From: JBDHTO01 sp039808665
GTDB taxonomy: Bacteria; Pseudomonadota; Alphaproteobacteria; Paracaedibacterales; JAKBAR01
Direction of reading: 5' to 3'
Assembly: GCA_039808665.1 (NCBI GenBank)
Contig: JBDHTO010000081.1
Coordinates: 1-5,363, forward strand
Length of the DNA: 5,363 nucleotides
Shown: in pieces, positions 1 through 4,380 of the stretch
How positions within the stretch are numbered: the stretch's first letter is position 1
Layout: each line of letters starts with the position of its first letter
The notes under the pieces: generated by a model
Told to the model about the DNA's origin: nothing
The model's database searches: none
The model's input: only the letters and a program-made list of their open reading frames with translations
Program-made: the position numbers and the translations under genes

Positions 1-4
1 TTCC

Positions 5-10
5 TACAAT
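5..10 (+). promoter_or_regulatory. Possible -10 element for the DUF2000 gene
   Basis: TACAAT matches the sigma-70 -10 consensus at five of six positions and faces the DUF2000 gene. The matching -35 would lie left of the window, so it cannot be judged. If real, transcription would start near 16-18 and the hairpin at 31-49 would lie in the leader. AT-rich intergenic DNA gives such matches often, so this is tentative. Confidence 0.22.
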
Positions 11-30
11 TGAATTTTTTAATGTATTTA

Positions 31-49
31 AAGGGGCGAATTGTCCCTT
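31..49. repeat. Inverted repeat / hairpin upstream of the DUF2000 gene
   Basis: AAGGGGC at 31-37 pairs with GTCCCTT at 43-49 (seven pairs including one G-U) around a 5-base loop, GAATT. On the + strand it is followed by an A-run rather than a U-tract, so it is not an intrinsic terminator in that direction. On the - strand it is followed by an AT-rich stretch with only a poor T-run. It lies 24 bp before the DUF2000 start codon, so it may be an operator or a leader hairpin, or the end of a gene beyond the left edge. Confidence 0.4.
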
Positions 50-72
50 CAAAAAAGTAATGGAGAGAAGTC

Positions 73-486
73 ATGAATTTCGAAAATAAGTTAGTGGGGA
101 TTGTGAACAAAGATATTGATGTGGGGGTTGCCATGAACGCACTTGCCCATATGACGATCGGGCTGGGTGGGCAGCTGAACGGAGACCTTTTGCATCTTAA
201 TGACTATAAAGATAGAGCGGGGAACATTTACCCGTGTATATCAAAGATGCCCTTTATCATCCTTCGTGGTAAATCTTCTGAAATTAGAAAGGCTGTACAC
301 AGTGCGAGGGAGCAGCAGATAAAACATGGTGTTTTTACCGATACGATGACAGGGGGAACCTATGTGGAGCAGCTTGAAAATACTTTAAAAACGCCAGAGG
401 AAAATCTTACCTATTATGGGGCCGTGCTTTTTGGTCCGTGGGAAACGGTTAGTCTTATGACGAAAAGATTTTCCCTCTATAAATAG
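73..486 (+). CDS. DUF2000 family protein
   Basis: This 137-residue protein is recognised as a DUF2000 family member (a small single-domain family, related in fold to peptidyl-tRNA hydrolase 2 as I recall). Visible family features are an N-terminal K-L-V-G-I-V strand, the N-A-L-A-H-M-T-I-G-L-G helix at residues 22-32, the P-F-I-I-L strand at 60-64, the F-T-D-T-M segment at 88-92, a Y-G-A-V-L-F-G-P stretch at 115-122, and a C-terminal K-R-F-S-L-Y ending. The length fits a complete domain. There is no signal peptide or membrane segment, so it should be cytosolic. The ATG at 73 is preceded by a good Shine-Dalgarno sequence, GGAGAG at 62-67, five bases before the start. The stop lies 6 bp from the stop of the convergent phhA gene. 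The biochemical role of the family is not established, and nothing nearby identifies a substrate. Family assignment is fairly sure; function is unknown. Confidence 0.85.
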   Translation: MNFENKLVGIVNKDIDVGVAMNALAHMTIGLGGQLNGDLLHLNDYKDRAGNIYPCISKMPFIILRGKSSEIRKAVHSAREQQIKHGVFTDTMTGGTYVEQLENTLKTPEENLTYYGAVLFGPWETVSLMTKRFSLYK

Positions 487-492
487 AATCCC

Positions 493-1302
493 TTACAGGA
501 GCCTGTTGTGCTGGATATTCTCTTCACCCTCGAGAAGTGTGCCGTAGGGAATATCCTCCCCACCTTTGAGTTTATCAAACAGGGTATTATGATCCTGCTG
601 AGTCGCTTCAAAAAGTTCATCGTAGCTTTCGATAACGAAGTAATTCTCCTGAAGGTCATCGATGCGGTAAGTCGTGCGAAAGACACGCTCAAGATTAAAG
701 GGGATGCGAATAGGTGTTGGATCTTCGACGCAATATTGCGTTTCCTTAAAGGATGAGACAATGCCAGCACCATAAGTGCGAAGACCTTTCGGTGTTTTGA
801 TCAGACCGAATTCTGTGGTGTACCAATAAAGGCGTGAGGCACGTGCAAGTTCACCCCTGTGATAAGCTTCCAGGGCTTTTTTTCCAAAATACTCCATATA
901 ATTCGCAAAAACAGGCTGAATCAAGAGGGGTAAATGACCAAACACATCGTGAAAAATATCGGGTTCTTGGAGGTAGTCGATATGATCCGGATCCCTGAGA
1001 AAACAGGTGGAGGGAAAACGCCGTTCTGAGAGAAGTTTAAAAAAGATATCATCGGGGACAAGACCTGGAACAGGTACAACATCCCAACCCGTAGAGTTCT
1101 TGAGAATTGTCGAAAGCTCGCTGAATTTTGGAATGTGGTTAGGATTAATATTCAGACGCTTCATCCCCTCAATATGCTCGTCACATACGCATCGCTCAAA
1201 GATCGTCAGTTGCCGTTCATAAAGGTATTTCCAAAGATTGTGCTCTTCTTGGGTGTAGTGATCCCAGGATTCCTTAATAAGAAAAGAGTCGACATCAATC
1301 AT
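493..1302 (-). CDS. phhA: Phenylalanine 4-monooxygenase (monomeric bacterial type)
   Basis: This 269-residue aromatic amino acid hydroxylase converts L-phenylalanine to L-tyrosine in the cytosol, using O2, a tetrahydropterin cofactor and non-haem Fe(II). The iron site is complete: H118 and H123 in the F-H-D-V-F-G-H-L-P motif, and E164 in Y-W-Y-T-T-E-F-G-L. The 5- and 41-residue spacings are those of the 2-His-1-Glu facial triad in the family. Other landmarks are P-V-P-G-L-V-P at 77-83, the R-F-P-S-T segment at 95-99, R-D-P-D-H-I-D-Y-L-Q-E-P-D at 103-115, and a Y-G-A-G-I-V-S-S-F segment at 177-185. It is a bare catalytic domain without the ACT regulatory domain of animal enzymes, as is usual in bacteria. 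The ATG at 1302 has an AAGGAT ribosome site eight bases upstream. flhB lies 74 bp upstream on the same strand. No pterin-4a-carbinolamine dehydratase gene is in the window. Assignment is very secure. Confidence 0.96.
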   Translation of the reverse strand: MIDVDSFLIKESWDHYTQEEHNLWKYLYERQLTIFERCVCDEHIEGMKRLNINPNHIPKFSELSTILKNSTGWDVVPVPGLVPDDIFFKLLSERRFPSTCFLRDPDHIDYLQEPDIFHDVFGHLPLLIQPVFANYMEYFGKKALEAYHRGELARASRLYWYTTEFGLIKTPKGLRTYGAGIVSSFKETQYCVEDPTPIRIPFNLERVFRTTYRIDDLQENYFVIESYDELFEATQQDHNTLFDKLKGGEDIPYGTLLEGEENIQHNRLL

Positions 1303-1330
1303 TTGTATATATCCTTGTGTTTGACTGAAT

Positions 1331-1338
1331 ATTTTATA
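1331..1338 (-). promoter_or_regulatory. Possible -10 region for phhA
   Basis: Read on the - strand this is TATAAAAT, a -10-like element about 28 bp before the phhA start codon. No convincing -35 is found 16-18 bp upstream, where the tandem 13-bp repeat lies, so any promoter would be weak or need an activator. phhA could instead be read from the fliQ-fliR-flhB transcript. Confidence 0.3.
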
Positions 1339-1363
1339 CTAAAATAATACACTAAAATAATAC
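1338..1363. repeat. Two tandem copies of a 13-bp AT-rich unit upstream of phhA
   Basis: ACTAAAATAATAC occurs twice without a gap (1338-1350 and 1351-1363), followed by the first three bases of a third copy. It fills the centre of the 74-bp spacer between the flhB stop and the phhA start. Read on the - strand, the unit is GTATTATTTTAGT, and each copy includes a TATTAT like a -10 element. It may be slipped-strand duplication or part of the phhA promoter. Confidence 0.8.
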
Positions 1364-1376
1364 ACTCTAAGAGAAT

Positions 1377-2450
1377 TTAAAATCTTTTCTTGGACAGGTC
1401 TGTAACGAATTTAATCACTTCTGCGACGGCACGGTAGTGTTCTGGCTCAATCTCCTGATCGATTTTGATTTTATCATAGAGGGACCTGGCAAGGGGTGGA
1501 TTTTCAACGATGGGAACATGATTTGTTTTTGCAATGTCTCGAATAGCGTGAGCGAGGAAATCTGCGCCCTTTGCCACAACTTTGGGGGCGTCCATGTTTT
1601 CTTCATCCCAATGAATGGCAACCGCATAGTGTGTCGGGTTTGTCACCACAACTGTGGCGTCTTTGACTTTTTTCCCCATGCTTGACCGTACACGTGCCAT
1701 GCGGAGCTCTTTAAGTTTGCCTTTGATCTGAGGGTTTCCTTCTTGTTCTTTATGCTCGTCTTTGATCTCCTGTTTGCTCATTTTGAGGGATTTCCAGTGG
1801 GAAAAACGTTGATAAGCATAGTCAAGGCCTGCAATAACGGCAAGAATCGAAAGTGCGGCAATAAACAGGTGTTCAAAAATCTCTCGTAAAATGACAAGAC
1901 CATCAGAGAGCGAAATCGTGGACCAGGTGACAAAATCATCTTTGTAGGACTTAATCGAATAAAACATCACGGCGGCCACAATAACCATCTTTGTAAGGTT
2001 TTTTAAAAACTCAATCAAAGCCTTGCTTCCAAAGATTCGTTTTGCTCCGGCAAAAGGGGAAATACGTTCGAGTTTTGGGACAATTTGGGAGAGTGTGAAG
2101 TTGCCTTTTGTTTGTCCAGACCCCACAGCGATGATTGCGACAACAATCACAAAGAGAAGTGCCACAATGCGGATCACTTCGTGGATGATTAGTAAAGGTG
2201 TTTGGGAGGAGCGGACGTTAGTGAAAAGGGGGTCGCCGCAATTTTCAAAAATACTGGCTGTCATGGAAAGAAAGGCGCGACTTGCATAGGGGATAAGCCA
2301 AAGAAAAAGGGCAGCTGAAGACGCAAGTACCGACCAATGAACAAGCTCTCGTGAGTAGGCAATTTTGCCTTCTTCAAAAGCTTTTTCAAGACGCCGTTCC
2401 GTGGGGTCTTCGGTTTTTTGATCTTCTTCTGTGGGGTTTTCTTCGGCCAT
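1377..2450 (-). CDS. flhB: Flagellar export gate / substrate-specificity switch protein FlhB
   Basis: FlhB is the inner-membrane component of the flagellar type III export apparatus that switches export from rod-hook to filament subunits. The 357-residue length is typical. The N-terminus is acidic and polar with the T-E-D-P-T-E-R-R-L-E-K-A motif at 13-24. Four hydrophobic segments lie at about 37-57, 86-110, 150-167 and 186-210. A charged linker including K-M-S-K-Q-E-I-K-D-E follows at 223-232, then the cytoplasmic domain. The autocleavage motif N-P-T-H is intact at 271-274, followed by Y-A-V-A-I, so cleavage after N271 is expected. Downstream are the K-G-A-D segment at 294-297 and N-P-P-L-A-R at 317-322. 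The ATG at 2450 has an AGGAA ribosome site at 2455-2459 that overlaps the fliR stop codon. The 7-bp gap to fliR points to one transcript. Confidence 0.97.
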   Translation of the reverse strand: MAEENPTEEDQKTEDPTERRLEKAFEEGKIAYSRELVHWSVLASSAALFLWLIPYASRAFLSMTASIFENCGDPLFTNVRSSQTPLLIIHEVIRIVALLFVIVVAIIAVGSGQTKGNFTLSQIVPKLERISPFAGAKRIFGSKALIEFLKNLTKMVIVAAVMFYSIKSYKDDFVTWSTISLSDGLVILREIFEHLFIAALSILAVIAGLDYAYQRFSHWKSLKMSKQEIKDEHKEQEGNPQIKGKLKELRMARVRSSMGKKVKDATVVVTNPTHYAVAIHWDEENMDAPKVVAKGADFLAHAIRDIAKTNHVPIVENPPLARSLYDKIKIDQEIEPEHYRAVAEVIKFVTDLSKKRF

Positions 2451-2457
2451 GTCGTTC

Positions 2458-3231
2458 CTAGTTTAAGAGAGGTGACGCGATAAGAAGGTCTTTGAAATAG
2501 CTTAAGGCAACGGCAAGGATAAATCCAAAAGTAACAACCATGAGGAATATACCAAGGAAAAGTTGTGCGGGAAGCATGACGAAAAAAACTTGCAAACTGG
2601 GGACGAGGCGATTCAAAAGTCCGAGGAAGAATTGAAAAATTGTGCCAAGGATAAGAAAGGGAAGGCTTATTTGAACGCCCAGCTTGATGGAATTCCCCAT
2701 GAGTTCGACAAGATATTCCGCGGTGTTTGATGACATTTTTTGTGAATAAATTCCACTTCCCACAGGAAAGGTGTGATAGCTTTTGACAAGGCCGTGAATA
2801 ACCACATGGTGCAGGTCGAGGGTCAGGAACAAAAGGGTTGCGGATAAAAGGAGAAAGCTTCCGACAAAGGGCATTTGTGTCCCAAAACTCGGGTTAAACA
2901 TCATGGCGTTTCCCAGTCCAACTTGCATGCTGACGATAGTTCCTGTGATATCAAGAAGGGAAATAATAATACGTCCGACAAGTCCAATCAGGAAGCCGAT
3001 AAGCGCCTCTTGGGTGAGGGTTGTGAGAAGATTGAGAGGGTGGGCAGTTGCGATGGAAGGGAGCTCCACAATTTGTCCCAAGGCAAAACTGAGGGCAAAA
3101 GCGATCATGAGGCGGAATCGGGCGGGGATTTGGTGCTCCCCGAATCCGGGGGTGATAAGGAAAAGTGCCGCGGTACGTCCAAAAAAAATGACGTAGGGGA
3201 GAAAATGCGCGCTGAGGTCAATTTTGTTCAT
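2458..3231 (-). CDS. fliR: Flagellar export gate protein FliR
   Basis: FliR is an integral membrane protein of the FliPQR export channel at the centre of the flagellar basal body. The 257-residue length is normal for the family. Family landmarks include R-T-A-A-L-F-L-I-T-P-G-F-G at 19-31, followed by I-P-A-R-F-R-L at 35-41; the E-A-L-I-G-F-L-I-G-L segment at 75-84; the T-L-D-L-H-H-V-V-I segment at 137-145; and the conserved C-terminal L-V-P-S-L-Q-V-F-F-V-M-L-P-A-Q at 209-223, where P211 and P221 match family prolines. Several hydrophobic helices span nearly the whole chain, for example about 42-57, 77-98, 124-140, 185-207 and 216-245. The start codon overlaps the fliQ stop in an ATGA (3231-3228), a sign of translational coupling. 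Confidence 0.95.
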   Translation of the reverse strand: MNKIDLSAHFLPYVIFFGRTAALFLITPGFGEHQIPARFRLMIAFALSFALGQIVELPSIATAHPLNLLTTLTQEALIGFLIGLVGRIIISLLDITGTIVSMQVGLGNAMMFNPSFGTQMPFVGSFLLLSATLLFLTLDLHHVVIHGLVKSYHTFPVGSGIYSQKMSSNTAEYLVELMGNSIKLGVQISLPFLILGTIFQFFLGLLNRLVPSLQVFFVMLPAQLFLGIFLMVVTFGFILAVALSYFKDLLIASPLLN

Positions 3232-3506
3232 TGGCCCTCATGGGGCTGAACTGTGATTTGATTGTAGACCTTATGGGTGAACTTCATTAGCGTTGTGCTC
3301 ATATAAGATGAAGCGAAAACGATCGTGGCCAAAATCGCAATGAGCTTGGGAACAAAACTGATGGTCATCTCTTGTACTTGGGTAAGTGCTTGGATAAGGG
3401 AGATCACAAAACCCACCAAAAGACCGATAAGAAGGACGGGTGCGCCGATCTTTAAGATGGCAATACAAGCTTCTTGGATCAAATCCTTAACGAGAAGTGC
3501 GTCCAT
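3228..3506 (-). CDS. fliQ: Flagellar export gate protein FliQ
   Basis: FliQ is the small two-helix subunit that packs around FliP and FliR in the flagellar export channel. The protein is 92 residues, close to the usual 89-90. It has two hydrophobic hairpin helices, about 17-38 and 53-76. Between them is the hallmark Q-A-L-T-Q-V-Q-E-M-T-I-S-F-V-P-K at 39-54. An in-frame TGA two codons upstream fixes the ATG at 3506 as the first possible ATG start. No Shine-Dalgarno lies at normal distance: the nearest purine-rich AAGGGA ends 19 bases before the start. fliQ is the first gene of the fliQ-fliR-flhB run and is divergent from rplU. fliP is not in the window. Confidence 0.95.
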   Translation of the reverse strand: MDALLVKDLIQEACIAILKIGAPVLLIGLLVGFVISLIQALTQVQEMTISFVPKLIAILATIVFASSYMSTTLMKFTHKVYNQITVQPHEGQ

Positions 3507-3570
3507 GAATCAAAATAATAAGGAATCCCTTACAAAAATCTTGACAGATAACCATGAATCAAGATAGTAA
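3503..3570. repeat. Imperfect 19-bp direct repeat in the fliQ-rplU divergent region
   Basis: Copies at 3503-3521 and 3552-3570 share CCATGAATCAA exactly and agree at 17 of 19 positions, with a period of 49 bp. The first copy covers the fliQ start codon (read on the - strand). The second covers the -10 region of the rplU promoter. It could be a small local duplication or a pair of binding sites for a regulator of the divergent genes; the sequence alone cannot decide. Confidence 0.65.
3541..3568 (+). promoter_or_regulatory. Sigma-70-like promoter for rplU-rpmA
   Basis: A consensus -35, TTGACA (3541-3546), is followed after 16 bp by GATAGT (3563-3568), which matches the -10 consensus at four of six positions. 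Transcription would begin near 3575, giving a leader of about 55 nt before rplU. The consensus -35 and position suit a strongly expressed ribosomal protein operon. Confidence 0.65.
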
Positions 3571-3581
3571 AAAGTAAGCTC

Positions 3582-3601
3582 AAATCGCAAAAATACGATT
3601 T
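3582..3601 (+). other. Hairpin in the rplU leader
   Basis: AAATCG (3582-3587) and CGATTT (3596-3601) form a six-pair stem with an 8-base A-rich loop, inside the predicted rplU leader and about 27 nt before the start codon. It has no U-tract, so it is not a terminator. It may be a ribosomal protein leader element or a chance palindrome. Confidence 0.35.
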
Positions 3602-3628
3602 CAATTTAGACTAAGGAAAACTTAATCC

Positions 3629-3946
3629 ATGTTTGCAGTCATCAAGACAGGCGGAAAGCAATACCGCGTACAAGAAAATACTATCCTTCGTATCGAGAAA
3701 CTCGAAGCTGAAGCAGGTGCTAAAGTTGCATTTGACGAAGTGCTTCTTCTTTCCGAAAAGGGAAAAATCACAGTGGGTAAGCCACTCGTGTCAGGTGCAA
3801 AAGTTGAGGCGACAGTTCTAGAGCAGATGCGCGATCGTAAAGTGATTGTCTTTAAGAAAAAGCGCCGTCACAACTATCGTCGTAAAAAAGGTCACCGCCA
3901 ACATTTGACGGTTGTTCAAATTCAAAAGATTAGCCATAAGGCATAA
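3629..3946 (+). CDS. rplU: Large ribosomal subunit protein L21 (bL21)
   Basis: bL21 binds 23S rRNA in the large ribosomal subunit. The protein is 105 residues, the normal bacterial length. It starts with the typical M-F-A-V-I-K-T-G-G-K-Q-Y-R-V (1-14), has a beta-barrel middle with D-E-V-L-L-L at 36-41, and carries the very basic signature K-K-K-R-R-H-N-Y-R-R-K-K-G-H-R-Q-H at 76-92, followed by an I-Q-K-I ending. AAGGA at 3613-3617 is the likely ribosome site, a rather long 11 bases before the ATG. rpmA follows after 20 bp, the usual order. The ATG at 3629 is the only sensible start because it begins exactly at the conserved N-terminus. Confidence 0.98.
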   Translation: MFAVIKTGGKQYRVQENTILRIEKLEAEAGAKVAFDEVLLLSEKGKITVGKPLVSGAKVEATVLEQMRDRKVIVFKKKRRHNYRRKKGHRQHLTVVQIQKISHKA

Positions 3947-3966
3947 GAGACTGAGGGAGTAAACAA

Positions 3967-4221
3967 ATGGCAACAAAAAAAGCTGGTGGTAGTTCTAAGA
4001 ACGGACGCGACTCTGAAAGTAAGCGCCTCGGTGTAAAGAAGTACGGTGGTGAATCTGTTTTGGCAGGAAACATTCTTGTGCGCCAACGCGGAACAAAAAT
4101 TAAACCTGGTGCAAATGTTGGTGTTGGCCGTGACCACACACTTTTTGCAACGGCAACAGGAACAGTGCAATTTAAACGTGGTCGTGATGACCGTGCGATT
4201 TGTTCGGTTGTTCCGGCATAA
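3967..4221 (+). CDS. rpmA: Large ribosomal subunit protein L27 (bL27)
   Basis: bL27 is a large-subunit protein whose N-terminal tail reaches the peptidyl transferase centre. It is 84 residues. The N-terminus is the mature form, M-A-T-K-K-A-G-G-S-S-K-N-G-R-D-S, without the cleavable extension found in Firmicutes. It continues with S-K-R-L-G-V-K and the conserved G-N-I-L-V-R-Q-R-G-T-K at 35-45, P-G-A-N-V-G-V-G-R-D-H-T-L-F-A at 47-61 and a G-T-V-Q-F motif at 65-69. A strong GAGGGAG ribosome site at 3953-3959 lies seven bases before the start. It is the last gene of the rplU-rpmA operon, since an intrinsic terminator follows within 25 bp. obgE, frequently next in other bacteria, is not present. 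Confidence 0.98.
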   Translation: MATKKAGGSSKNGRDSESKRLGVKKYGGESVLAGNILVRQRGTKIKPGANVGVGRDHTLFATATGTVQFKRGRDDRAICSVVPA

Positions 4222-4243
4222 CGCTGTCGTTTATAACGTATAG

Positions 4244-4274
4244 AAAAAAACCGCTCTTTAGGGCGGTTTTTTTT
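4244..4274 (+). terminator. Intrinsic terminator of rplU-rpmA
   Basis: CCGCTC (4251-4256) pairs with GGGCGG (4261-4266), one pair being G-U, around a TTTA loop, and is followed by eight T residues. The seven A residues before the stem lengthen the pairing and make a mirror-image terminator on the - strand too. It separates ribosomal protein transcription from the flagellin promoter just downstream. Confidence 0.93.
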
Positions 4275-4305
4275 ATGGTCTTTTTTATCTTTGTTGGAAG
4301 AGAGT

Positions 4306-4321
4306 TGGCATAAAACTTGCA
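4306..4321 (+). promoter_or_regulatory. Sigma-54 (RpoN) promoter for the flagellin gene
   Basis: TTGGCATAAAACTTGC begins at 4305; the element TGGCA (4306-4310) and TTGCA (4317-4321) matches the -24/-12 consensus TGGCAC-N5-TTGCW with the exact spacing: GG at 4307-4308 and GC at 4319-4320, ten bases between. Only the C after TGGCA differs (T here). Transcription would start about 12 bp past the GC, near 4332, leaving a leader of about 49 nt. Sigma-54 promoters commonly drive late flagellar genes in several proteobacterial groups, and need an enhancer-binding activator, which is not seen here. Confidence 0.88.
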
Positions 4322-4333
4322 CACGTTTAAGTG

Positions 4334-4348
4334 AGCGCAAGAAGCGCT
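4334..4348 (+). other. Hairpin at the 5' end of the flagellin leader
   Basis: AGCGC (4334-4338) and GCGCT (4344-4348) pair around an AAGAA loop; G4333 and T4349 can add a wobble pair. The stem begins about two bases after the predicted sigma-54 start, so it would cap the 5' end of the flagellin mRNA. A role in mRNA stability or binding of a post-transcriptional regulator is possible but inferred. Confidence 0.5.
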
Positions 4349-4380
4349 TTTAATAACAACTTACACGATGTGAGGATAAA

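Larger units (their letters stand above)
4222..4380 (+). other. rpmA-flagellin intergenic region
   Basis: This 159-bp spacer holds the rpmA terminator, a T-rich stretch at 4267-4292, the sigma-54 promoter, the leader hairpin and the flagellin ribosome site. Reverse-strand open frames that cross it are overlaps with rpmA and rplU and show no family resemblance. Confidence 0.8.

Noticed and set aside
497..507. Palindrome-like AGG-AG-CCT at the 3' end of phhA as a terminator
   Set aside because: The stem is only four or five pairs with too small a loop, and no T-tract follows on either strand.
477..773. Open frame of 98 codons on the - strand
   Set aside because: It lies inside phhA in another frame, and phhA has a complete iron site and family match over the same bases.
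2875..3249. Open frames of 124 and 97 codons on the + strand
   Set aside because: Both are antisense to fliR, are low in hydrophobic structure or family resemblance, and have no ribosome site.
486..3534. 12-base repeat GAATCCCTTACA at 486-497 and 3523-3534
   Set aside because: About one exact 12-mer pair is expected by chance in a window of this size, and the flanks do not match.
3930..4340. Open frame of 136 codons on the - strand across rpmA and its terminator
   Set aside because: It is antisense to rpmA and the 3' end of rplU, crosses the terminator and sigma-54 promoter, and resembles no known family.
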